From Mariprofundaceae bacterium (lineage in GTDB: Bacteria > Pseudomonadota > Zetaproteobacteria > Mariprofundales > Mariprofundaceae), in contig JAUZQT010000019.1 in NCBI GenBank assembly GCA_030950825.1, forward strand, positions 1-8,302: DNA of 8,302 nt, read 5' to 3'. Under the pieces are notes generated by a model that saw only the letters and a program-made list of their open reading frames with translations, did not search any database and was not told the origin of the DNA. A program made the position numbers and the translations under genes. Positions 1 through 5,650 of this stretch are shown here, one piece after another (the first letter of the stretch is position 1; each line of letters begins with the position of its first letter).

Positions 1-259
1 CTGGAGCTGGTTTAAGAATCACCTGAAACTGGTAGTAGTGCTGTAAACGATTGGGATTTTCACCATAACGACCATCGGTTGGTCGGCGGCAAGGCTGCAC
101 ATAAGCTGTGCGCCAATCCTTATCATCAAGCACACGTAAGAAGGTGGAGGGATGAAAGGTTCCTGCTCCCATCGAACTATCATAAGGCTGTTGCACAACG
201 CAGCCTTGTTTTGCCCAAAACTGTTGCAATGTCAGCAATAAATCTTGAAAGGTTAACAC
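1..259 (-). CDS. glyQ: Glycyl-tRNA synthetase alpha subunit, 5' part (C-terminus beyond left edge)
   Basis: Charges tRNA-Gly with glycine in the cytoplasm as the alpha chain of the bacterial alpha2beta2 enzyme; the beta subunit GlyS would be expected further left. Translating the minus strand from GTG at 259 gives 86 residues of open frame to the edge. They begin LTFQDLLLTLQQFW and contain AKQGCVVQQPYD, GAGTFHPSTFLRVL, YVQPCRRPTDGRYGENPNR and QHYYQFQVILKPAP, which match the strongly conserved N-terminal part of GlyQ (E. coli has YVQPSRRPTDGRYGENPNR). GTG is chosen because the upstream frame reaches a stop without an ATG, and AGGGAG lies about 8 nt before it. It follows hemE by 48 bp on the same strand, so the two are probably co-transcribed. 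Identity is very secure; only the exact start is inferred. Confidence 0.95.
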   Translation of the reverse strand, partial: MLTFQDLLLTLQQFWAKQGCVVQQPYDSSMGAGTFHPSTFLRVLDDKDWRTAYVQPCRRPTDGRYGENPNRLQHYYQFQVILKPAP

Positions 260-307
260 AATGGGGCTCCCTGCTTTAAAATTTCCATATCATGGGGCAT
301 GAGTTTT

Positions 308-1384
308 CTAGTTGTTTGGAATGTGGTATTTTACAGATTCTTCCCGTACTGCTTTAAAGAATTCAATCGCATGTTCTGGTGGAACATCTTGTGTAATGCC
401 GTGACCAAGGTTAAATACATGGCCATTACCATGCCCAAACTTGGCTAAAATATCTTTAACCTCCGCACGAATGCGTTCTGGTTTGGCATATAACATCGTT
501 GGATCCATATTGCCTTGCAAAGCAACACGATCACCGACACGCCGCTTGGCTTCATCAATATCAATCGACCAATCCAGACCCAGTACATCACAACCTGTAT
601 CGGCCATGGCTTCCAGCCAGCCCATGCCGCCCTTCGAATATAAAATAACTGGTACTTTACGCCCGTCATTTTCACGGGTTAATTGTGATACAATGCGCTG
701 CATATATTGCAGCGAAAAATCTTTGTAGTCGCGCGTATTAAGAATGCCGCCCCAAGTATCAAAAATTTGAACTGCCTGCGCACCACTAGCAATTTGACCG
801 TTTAAATAAGCGGCAACCGAATCAGCCAGCTTTTCAAGTAATAAGTGCATGCTTTCTGGCTCATTAAACATCATCGCTTTTACTTTTGAAAAGTTTTTAG
901 AGCCGCCACCTTCAACCATATATGTTGCCAGTGTCCATGGGCTTCCAGCAAAACCAATCAATGGTACGCGGCCATTCAAATCACGACGAATCGTGCTTAC
1001 TGCATCCATCACATAACCCAGCTCTCTTGATGGATCATCCAACACAGGTAACGTCTCCACATCAGCACAGCAAGTGATTGGCTCAGGGAATTTTGGCCCT
1101 TCGCCCGTTCCGAAAGTCAGTTCCATACCCATAGCTTCTGGCACAACCAGAATATCCGAAAACAGAATAGCTGCATCGGCATCAAGAATATCAATCGGCT
1201 GCAAAGTTACTTCACTGCACAGCTCTGGCGAACGGCATAAATTCAGGAAACCACCCGCTTTGGCGCGTGTTGCACGGTACTCCGCCAGATAACGGCCAGC
1301 CTGGCGCATCATCCAGACAGGTGTACGCTCTACATCTTGACGCAAACAGGCGCGCAAAAATAAATCATTTTTTAATTCAGTCAT
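308..1384 (-). CDS. hemE: Uroporphyrinogen decarboxylase
   Basis: Removes the four acetate carboxyl groups of uroporphyrinogen III to give coproporphyrinogen III in heme synthesis; a soluble cytoplasmic enzyme. The 358-aa product is full length (about 354 in E. coli). Visible family marks are the first signature PVWMMRQAGR at residues 22-31, FSDILV at 75-80 with the Asp (D77) that corresponds to the catalytic aspartate, the second signature GFAGSPWTLATYMVEG at 144-159, IFDTWGG at 207-213 and NLGHGITQDVPPEH near the C-terminus (H328). The ATG at 1384 has AGGA about 7 nt upstream, supporting this start. It lies 48 bp ahead of glyQ on the same strand. It is the last core gene before the mobile-element-rich stretch that begins just upstream. 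No truncation or frameshift is seen. Confidence 0.97.
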   Translation of the reverse strand: MTELKNDLFLRACLRQDVERTPVWMMRQAGRYLAEYRATRAKAGGFLNLCRSPELCSEVTLQPIDILDADAAILFSDILVVPEAMGMELTFGTGEGPKFPEPITCCADVETLPVLDDPSRELGYVMDAVSTIRRDLNGRVPLIGFAGSPWTLATYMVEGGGSKNFSKVKAMMFNEPESMHLLLEKLADSVAAYLNGQIASGAQAVQIFDTWGGILNTRDYKDFSLQYMQRIVSQLTRENDGRKVPVILYSKGGMGWLEAMADTGCDVLGLDWSIDIDEAKRRVGDRVALQGNMDPTMLYAKPERIRAEVKDILAKFGHGNGHVFNLGHGITQDVPPEHAIEFFKAVREESVKYHIPNN

Positions 1385-1451
1385 TTCAAATCCTATTGAA
1401 CCACGAAAATCGCAAAGAATATCAATATGGTATTAATTTCCCTGAGGCTTT

Positions 1452-1472
1452 TAACGCGCATTATTCACAAAT
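1452..1472 (+). repeat. Solo copy of the fold-back element's terminal repeat
   Basis: This 21-bp stretch matches the left terminal repeat of the fold-back element at 1719-1739 in 20 of 21 positions (CGCGC here, CCCGC there), in the same orientation. The following bases also share a GCCGC a few nt further on. After that the similarity fades, so this looks like the left end of a second, truncated copy, or the outer end of a larger parent insertion sequence whose interior has been lost. It begins about 70 bp upstream of the hemE start codon. Confidence 0.5.
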
Positions 1473-1504
1473 ACAGCCGCACGCAGACAGGCACCCTTGC
1501 TTGT

Positions 1505-1545
1505 GTGTATCCAGCATGGGCATGATCTTATGAGGTGAAAGTCCT
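1505..1545 (+). mobile_element. Probable 5'-end fragment of a group II intron
   Basis: The stretch starts GTGTATCCAGCATGG and continues to GAGGTGAAAGTCCTC. This resembles the 5' end of many bacterial group II introns: a GUGYG-type 5' boundary, then a CCAGCAUGG-like hairpin, then the GAGG-UGAAAGU-CCUC hairpin of domain I. No reverse-transcriptase reading frame and no convincing domain V follow in the next 400 bp. If correct, this is a 5' remnant only, with its 3' limit undefined. The recognition rests on memory of the motif, not on an alignment. Confidence 0.4.
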
Positions 1546-1721
1546 CTGTATATATTCTGGGATGTTATCTGAATTGATAACTTTTAAAAGTACTAGCCGA
1601 CGACACTGGATATTCGACATAAGATATTCCAGCGATCAAATCCCCCTCGCATCCTATAGAGCAAAAAAACGTGCACTAAAGTCCGAAACTGCAGCCTTGC
1701 TTGGTCATACAATGCCGCTAA

Positions 1722-1882
1722 CCCGCATTATTCACAAATGCTGCCGCGCCCTCGTTTGCTCCTTTGTCCGCAACGAATTCTTTGCCAATCGACCGTATGC
1801 ATGGCTACGGCACTCATGGCAAAAAAATCGTTGCAAACAAAGCTTCGGCGCGATCATCACGGCGATTCATGAATAATGCGGG
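1722..1882. mobile_element. 161-bp fold-back (MITE-like) element with CTAA duplication
   Basis: The ends are inverted repeats: CCCGCATTATTCA at the left and TGAATAATGCGGG at the right, perfect over 13 bp and imperfect beyond. The two halves continue to pair: the left-half stretch ending in CTTTGCC and the reverse complement of the right half agree at about 20 of 24 positions around TTTGTnnGCAACGA. The centre holds CCGTA/TACGG around an 8-nt loop. Almost the whole element can therefore fold into one long hairpin. Both ends are flanked by CTAA (1718-1721 and 1883-1886), consistent with a 4-bp target duplication. There is no credible coding capacity; the 113-aa frame through it reads across the hairpin and the upstream debris. 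It would need a transposase in trans. The family is not identified. Confidence 0.65.
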
Positions 1883-1908
1883 CTAAAGAGGCCAATCTTG
1901 AATCAGCA

Positions 1909-1998
1909 GGGTCAGACTCGATTGATTCTTTTATACAAGGGCTTTACATTAAAAATGCAAATAAATTACCATTACATAAAATCAATCGAGTCTGACCC
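1909..1998. repeat. Pair of perfect 19-bp inverted repeats, REP/IS200-associated type
   Basis: GGGTCAGACTCGATTGATT at 1909-1927 is perfectly inverted at 1980-1998, with a 52-bp AT-rich spacer between them. Similarity extends imperfectly outside (TCAnnnGGG) and inside (TTTTAT). Repeats of the form GGGGTCAGA-CTCGA-TTGAT recur in many proteobacterial genomes near REP-associated (IS200-like, Y1) transposases; assigning this one to that class is inference. The right arm overlaps the 3' end of the rhombosortase gene and supplies its last five codons and stop. On RNA the pair could also form a stem and act as a 3' barrier for that transcript. Confidence 0.6.
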
Positions 1999-2545
1999 CA
2001 TTGATTTTTCTTCTTTTCTGAGATTCATATAGGTAAAATAAAACTGCCACACTACAGCCAATTATGTGGCTGCTGTGCATAGGCACAAAAGACGCTCCCA
2101 AATATGGTAAGGCTGAGCCATCACTTATAACCTCAAAAAGAAGTTTAGCTGGGATAATAACAATTATGATTAAAGAGATATTTTGCCACCGTTCATCACT
2201 TTGTAGTCCCATTAAGGCACAATAATATAAAATGCCGCAACTAACGCCTGACAAACCAGCATAATAAACCATATCGGGTTTTATTATAAATAATGAGCAA
2301 CTAATCACTATGCTTAACCAAATATAAAGCCAGATAAGTTTGCGGTGACTATTTATTTCAATGATGGCTGCTGCAATGGAAAAAACCAGTAAGTTATAAA
2401 TTAAGTGTAATGGTGAGAAATGGGCGAAATGGCAACTAAAAATGCGCCAAAGCTCACCATGCTCAATAGCACTGCGATCAAAGACAAATAGAGAAAAAAC
2501 ATCTGGGGATACAGTGGCAACCAAGCATAATAGCGAGATTGCCAC
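1982..2545 (-). CDS. rrtA: Rhombosortase (rhomboid-family intramembrane serine protease)
   Basis: Predicted inner-membrane protease that cleaves GlyGly-CTERM tails from exported proteins. The 187-aa product is a compact rhomboid: a hydrophobic N-terminal helix (about 1-20), ELWRIFSCHFAHFSPLHLIYN at 31-51 with the conserved WR and HxxxN pattern, then several further membrane segments. The nucleophile motif is GLSG (97-100, Ser99). A late helix holds HSSHIIG (157-163), with H160 the likely dyad histidine. Small size and the neighbouring GlyGly-CTERM substrate, which ends 23 bp upstream, single out rhombosortase among rhomboids. The start is uncertain: GTG at 2545 has no clear ribosome-binding site, and the frame is open further up only through non-standard codons (ATT, ATA), so coupling to the upstream gene is possible. 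The last residues GVRLD and the TGA lie inside a mobile inverted repeat. Confidence 0.85.
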   Translation of the reverse strand: MAISLLCLVATVSPDVFSLFVFDRSAIEHGELWRIFSCHFAHFSPLHLIYNLLVFSIAAAIIEINSHRKLIWLYIWLSIVISCSLFIIKPDMVYYAGLSGVSCGILYYCALMGLQSDERWQNISLIIIVIIPAKLLFEVISDGSALPYLGASFVPMHSSHIIGCSVAVLFYLYESQKRRKINGVRLD

Positions 2546-2568
2546 GGTGACGGCAGGAATCTTAATAG

Positions 2569-3414
2569 TTATGCTGATTTTTCTTTTTTATTCCTTAAGC
2601 CTAGGATCGTTAAAAGAAGAAAAAGAGCTAGAAAAGAGGTATCAAGGCTACCACCGCCTGTGTAACCTTGAGTACGTATGATTTGATACTCTTCTGGAGA
2701 TTCTTTTATTTTGTCTTTAAATAGTTCAAGTTGAATATCTAAATTCCTGATTAGGTCTTTACTGGCGAGATCAAAGCTTTTAACGCTATCCTCTCGCAAT
2801 TGCTCAGATAAATTTATAGGGGTTGCGTTACTTTTAATATGACTTACGCCTGGGGCGCGAAAAAGCATTTTTCTGCTTTGGATATCATACACTGTGGCAT
2901 CTACCATAGTATGTGTATCATTTTTTTCGCCTGGAATAATATAAGCACCAATAATGGTCCAATATGTGAATGAGGCGAACCCTTCATCAGTGAAACGTGT
3001 TTGGTCGTAAGAGAGCAGGGTGATGATATCTACACCGTACATCGTACGAATCTGATCTAAATTGGTGAAGCTGCCTTTATTTTGTAAGTAAGAAGAAGGG
3101 ATAAGTTCGATGGACTTCACAAAATCATTTTGTTTGAAGTGATTGCTTACTTCTTTCATAAGCTTCATCTTGTCTATTTCAGTAAGAGCCTGACTTCTCA
3201 ATGTATTCTCTGGTACAAAGGCTACCCCGACTTTTAGTGGCAATGTCAGTCTTGGGATACTGGGTGTTATAATTTGATCTTTTTGGTCAGGGTATAAATA
3301 TTGAACCACGCTGCTGCTATGATGTTGCTCCCTCATGATGGAGCAACTAGTGAGGAAAATACAAAAAGTTAACATAAGTGTAATCACAGTAATTTTCTTT
3401 TTTGATGGTATCAT
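2569..3414 (-). CDS. Rhombotarget-type lipoprotein with GlyGly-CTERM tail
   Basis: A 281-aa exported protein with sorting signals at both ends. At the N-terminus, basic residues (KKK 5-7), a hydrophobic run and the lipobox LTSC (21-24) predict lipidation of Cys24, with Ser25 at +2 favouring the outer membrane. At the C-terminus, GGGS (253-256) is followed by a hydrophobic helix (about 259-273) and a basic end RNKKEK (274-279): the three-part GlyGly-CTERM signal recognised by rhombosortase. The matching protease gene follows 23 bp downstream. The arrangement fits the family known as rhombotarget lipoprotein, always found beside a rhombosortase; its molecular role is unknown. The middle (about 30-245) is soluble, of mixed helix and strand character, with no enzyme motif I recognise. 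The ATG at 3414 has AGGAG 7-8 nt upstream, a good start. Confidence 0.85.
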   Translation of the reverse strand: MIPSKKKITVITLMLTFCIFLTSCSIMREQHHSSSVVQYLYPDQKDQIITPSIPRLTLPLKVGVAFVPENTLRSQALTEIDKMKLMKEVSNHFKQNDFVKSIELIPSSYLQNKGSFTNLDQIRTMYGVDIITLLSYDQTRFTDEGFASFTYWTIIGAYIIPGEKNDTHTMVDATVYDIQSRKMLFRAPGVSHIKSNATPINLSEQLREDSVKSFDLASKDLIRNLDIQLELFKDKIKESPEEYQIIRTQGYTGGGSLDTSFLALFLLLTILGLRNKKEKSA

Positions 3415-3457
3415 GCTTATCTCCTATAGCTAAGACAACGGGTTAAATAATTTTAAT

Positions 3458-3486
3458 ACTTTAGAGTACTATGCACTTGTTGTCTA
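3458..3486 (-). promoter_or_regulatory. Candidate sigma-70-like promoter for the lipoprotein/rhombosortase unit
   Basis: Read on the minus strand, TAGACA (3486-3481) is separated by 17 bp from TAAAGT (3463-3458), giving 5 of 6 and 4 of 6 matches to the consensus boxes. It sits about 45 bp upstream of the lipoprotein ATG. The surrounding 120 bp between this gene and the upstream unknown gene are AT-rich, which suits a separate promoter. No operator is evident. Confidence 0.35.
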
Positions 3487-3512
3487 GAGGTTGGCCGAGA
3501 ATAGAAAGACCT

Positions 3513-3528
3513 ACTGCGAAACCCCCAT
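3513..3528 (-). terminator. Short hairpin after the unknown gene, possible weak terminator
   Basis: CGAAA and TTTCG form a 5-bp stem with a 6-nt loop, 10-25 nt downstream of the stop codon of the upstream minus-strand gene. There is no long T-run after it, so if it terminates at all it is weak. Confidence 0.2.
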
Positions 3529-3536
3529 TTCGACCC

Positions 3537-4349
3537 CTAAATATTTTTCCACAACCGAGTGATCGAACGATTGACCTTGCTCACGCCTTTACGAATTGCG
3601 CCATAATCACGATCCTCTGATATTGCCAGCTCTGCCAGCTCGATGGCGGCGCGTAACAGACAGAAAGCTGCACCATGCGCTTCTGGTTGACCCGAACCGC
3701 CCTTTAGCTTTTTGGCAATGGCTTTTAGTTGTGCCAGTTCGTTGCTCCAGTCCTTTTGAGGTATGCTCGCTACCTTATTTTCAGTAGCCTTGTTATCCGC
3801 TGGATTGAGAGAGTAAATGATCTTGTTTTGCCGTTTGGCAGCCATATATTCATCTTTAAGTCTTCGCTTGATACCGCCACCAAAATGAATGTTATTGATC
3901 TGCATCTGACCATCATAGATAATGCCTCCCTTAAAGGGGAGCAGCACCGCGATGGCGTAAGTTGGTAGTGCGGACTTTGGAATGATATAATCAAAACTTT
4001 CGTTCAGAGCATGAACCGCATAGACCTTTTCCTGCTGAATAAAAATAGCATGATCCTTCAGATATCGTTCAATATAAAACGCACCCCTGATAGCAAATTG
4101 CCATGAGTCAATAATGGCAAGAGACTCATCATTTAACTGGTCTGGGTTTTTAGCAACGTAAGCATTGATCAACTGTGGATTATCATATATGTCACTTTTG
4201 AGTTCAAAAATCTCCTGTTGCGTCAAGTTTTCACGAATATCCTCACCAAACGTCCTGTCAGAAAACAGCTCCGCAAGATTGTGGCTGAATCGTATGACAT
4301 AACTCATCAGTTGATAAAATAATTCTACTTCTTCAGGTGGAATTTTCAT
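3537..4349 (-). CDS. Uncharacterised conserved-looking protein, about 270 aa
   Basis: I do not recognise a named function. The product is soluble, with no signal peptide and no membrane segment. The first half (about 1-110) is rich in charged helices with SWQFAIRGAFYIERYLKDHAIF-like text. The middle (about 125-165) has a small, probably beta-rich core including LLPFKGGIIYDGQM and HFGGGIKRRLKDEY, whose pattern recalls a broadly distributed bacterial hypothetical family. A Lys/Asn-rich linker with EWSNELAQLKAIAKKLKGG-like helix follows, then a C-terminal helical region ending in ISEDRDYGAIRKGVSKVNRSITRLWKN. The frame opens at GTG 4355 (272 aa) or ATG 4349; ATG is preferred because GTGAGTG-type purine-rich bases lie just before it. 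It stands alone on the minus strand, flanked by gene-poor DNA with repeat debris, so context gives no function. Confidence 0.7.
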   Translation of the reverse strand: MKIPPEEVELFYQLMSYVIRFSHNLAELFSDRTFGEDIRENLTQQEIFELKSDIYDNPQLINAYVAKNPDQLNDESLAIIDSWQFAIRGAFYIERYLKDHAIFIQQEKVYAVHALNESFDYIIPKSALPTYAIAVLLPFKGGIIYDGQMQINNIHFGGGIKRRLKDEYMAAKRQNKIIYSLNPADNKATENKVASIPQKDWSNELAQLKAIAKKLKGGSGQPEAHGAAFCLLRAAIELAELAISEDRDYGAIRKGVSKVNRSITRLWKNI

Positions 4350-4410
4350 TTTCACTCACTTTTTTTTAATTTTTTAGGCTAACCACTGATCTATTCGCCC
4401 TGTGAAAAGA

Positions 4411-4565
4411 GTAATGTGGTTTCCCGCTTAAGGATCTTATGCATCGTAAATAAACAACTCATCCAAAGGGCGCGCTGGATAGAAGTTCGGAGTCAAGTAA
4501 CTGGTTCTGCAACGTAGAAAATGGATTCATAGGTCCGCAGAATTGAATAATTGGTTTTCCGCGAC
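4411..4565 (+). repeat. Three diverged direct repeats around TAAnTGGTT
   Basis: Similar short units occur at 4411-4429 (GTAATGTGGTTTCCCGCTT), 4497-4514 (GTAACTGGTTCTGCAACG) and 4547-4565 (ATAATTGGTTTTCCGCGAC). They share TAA, then GGTT, then a C-rich end, all in one orientation, spaced about 86 and 50 bp apart. Multiple diverged repeats near an end are typical of IS21-family termini, so this could be the remnant of such an end, but no transposase is present and the similarity is modest. Confidence 0.3.
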
Positions 4566-4591
4566 CCTTACATGATCCACTCGGACTTAAA

Positions 4592-4615
4592 ACCTGCCAT
4601 AAAAACGGTGGCGGT
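4592..4615 (-). terminator. Candidate Rho-independent terminator downstream of the mutarotase gene
   Basis: On the minus strand a GC-rich stem forms between ACCGCCA and TGGCAGGT (one bulge), with a 9-nt loop, followed by TTTT. It lies about 80-105 nt beyond the mutarotase stop codon, in the right orientation to end the ispB-mutarotase transcript. The T-run is short. Confidence 0.35.
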
Positions 4616-4638
4616 ATATTCATTTATCAATCTTGTGT

Positions 4639-4670
4639 GGGGTGAATTTAATAAATAATACACTGTCCCC
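4639..4670. repeat. GGGG...CCCC-bounded AT-rich repeat
   Basis: GGGGTG at the left and CACTGTCCCC at the right bound an AT-rich core. Read on the minus strand it begins GGGGACAGTGTATTATTTAT, reminiscent of GGGGACAGTATACTTATTT-type repeats seen near IS200-like transposases in proteobacteria. That association is from memory and only tentative. It sits 27 bp past the mutarotase stop codon. Confidence 0.3.
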
Positions 4671-4696
4671 GATTTCCCAGGCATAAGCAGAACTAT

Positions 4697-5602
4697 TCAT
4701 ATTGATTCAATACGATATTCCGTTGCCATGACATGACTAGCTCCTGGAGCAAGTATAATTGTATCATCAAAGGCATTAGCGGTTTCTACACATAACATAT
4801 TCAGATAGCCATCGCGCCCTAAGTCGCCCATCTTTGCTGCGGTCTCTGCCCATGGATTCCAAACCACCACCGAAGAGCTGCCGTGATTGTGAATATGAAT
4901 GGCGCGCTTTAAACCTGAATCAATAATACGGATATGGTTGCTTGCATGGACATAAACACGATCTACTTCTTGTGAAATCGTGACTGAACCAAGTTGTTGT
5001 TTGCGGGTAAAACCTTCTACTTTATCAAGGTATTCACAAGCATCTAGACCCTCGACATGCACCTGCCTCACATCCGATACATAAAAATAGCTATGCAAGG
5101 CTTGTCCCAATGTGACATTACTATCACCAAGGTTTTTCGTTTCCAAATAAATCTCCAAGCTTTTGCCAATGGTTATATGCAAGCTTGCTGACAAGGGCTG
5201 CTTGCACATGCTTTGAAGCTGAGTATTTTGTTCCAGCTCCAAACGGACAAAGGTTCTACCATCTTTCAAAATACCTGAGGCAGTAGGGTACCAACTGGCA
5301 GTTCGTGCTGGGCCATGAGCAGGCAATGAGGGATTTGATGGGTGCGCGCCAAACCAAGGCCAGCATACTGGAATACCGCCACGCAAGGATTTCCCTGTAG
5401 CAAAGACTGCATCATCAGACATCCAAATAAGAGCTTGTTCGCCCTTGGGCTGAAAGCTTAAAATGTGCGCACCTTGCAGCGCAATAACAGCCTGCGCAAA
5501 GGCATTTTTTATTTCAATCACAGGCATGTCGCCTGCACCAAGCTTGAAACTCAGGTGTTTATCAATGCCCCAAGCTTTATTTAATGCTGTTATGTCGCTC
5601 AT
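4697..5602 (-). CDS. D-hexose-6-phosphate mutarotase (YeaD family)
   Basis: Predicted to interconvert alpha and beta anomers of glucose-6-phosphate or related hexose phosphates in the cytoplasm; a galactose-mutarotase-like beta-sandwich fold. The 301-aa product carries the family marks LRGGIPVCWPWFG (73-85), HGPAR (96-100), LHSYFYVSD (169-177) with the probable catalytic H170, VVWNPWAETAAKMGD (247-260) and CVETAN (271-276) with the probable catalytic E273. The aldose 1-epimerase fold is thus complete, and the RGGIP/WPWFG text separates YeaD-like proteins from GalM. The ATG at 5602 has GGAG 6 nt upstream. It follows ispB by 48 bp on the same strand and is probably in one transcript; no pathway link between the two is obvious. 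Confidence 0.92.
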   Translation of the reverse strand: MSDITALNKAWGIDKHLSFKLGAGDMPVIEIKNAFAQAVIALQGAHILSFQPKGEQALIWMSDDAVFATGKSLRGGIPVCWPWFGAHPSNPSLPAHGPARTASWYPTASGILKDGRTFVRLELEQNTQLQSMCKQPLSASLHITIGKSLEIYLETKNLGDSNVTLGQALHSYFYVSDVRQVHVEGLDACEYLDKVEGFTRKQQLGSVTISQEVDRVYVHASNHIRIIDSGLKRAIHIHNHGSSSVVVWNPWAETAAKMGDLGRDGYLNMLCVETANAFDDTIILAPGASHVMATEYRIESI

Positions 5603-5650
5603 GCCGACTCCATTTACATCAGTTAGAAATGGATGATTATTTGCGATGCC

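Larger units (their letters stand above)
1385..1981. other. Gene-poor stretch of mobile-element debris between hemE and the rhombosortase gene
   Basis: About 600 bp without a credible gene. Besides the elements listed separately it holds two small hairpins: GTTATC/GATAAC around 1566-1583 and CTGG-ATAT/ATAT-CCAG around 1608-1634. The reading frames here (88 and 113 codons) show no protein-like pattern and run across inverted repeats, so I do not call them genes. The hemE promoter must lie in the first 70 bp or so, but no box pair stands out. Confidence 0.5.

Noticed and set aside
79..279. A 66-codon plus-strand frame at the left edge
   Set aside because: It is antisense to the highly conserved N-terminus of glyQ.
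1267..1533. An 88-codon plus-strand frame overlapping the hemE start
   Set aside because: It is antisense to the well-supported hemE N-terminus and continues into repeat debris.
1495..1703. CCTTGCTTG occurring twice, exactly 200 bp apart
   Set aside because: Only nine bases are shared and flanks do not match; chance is adequate.
1791..1815. GACCGTATGC...TACGG, resembling domain V of a group II intron
   Set aside because: It lacks the length and the conserved lower stem of domain V, and is better explained as the central tip of the fold-back element, whose arms pair on either side.
1535..1876. A 113-codon plus-strand reading frame
   Set aside because: It runs through half of the intron-like fragment and the entire fold-back element, has no protein-family pattern and no ribosome-binding site; it is a by-product of repeat sequence.
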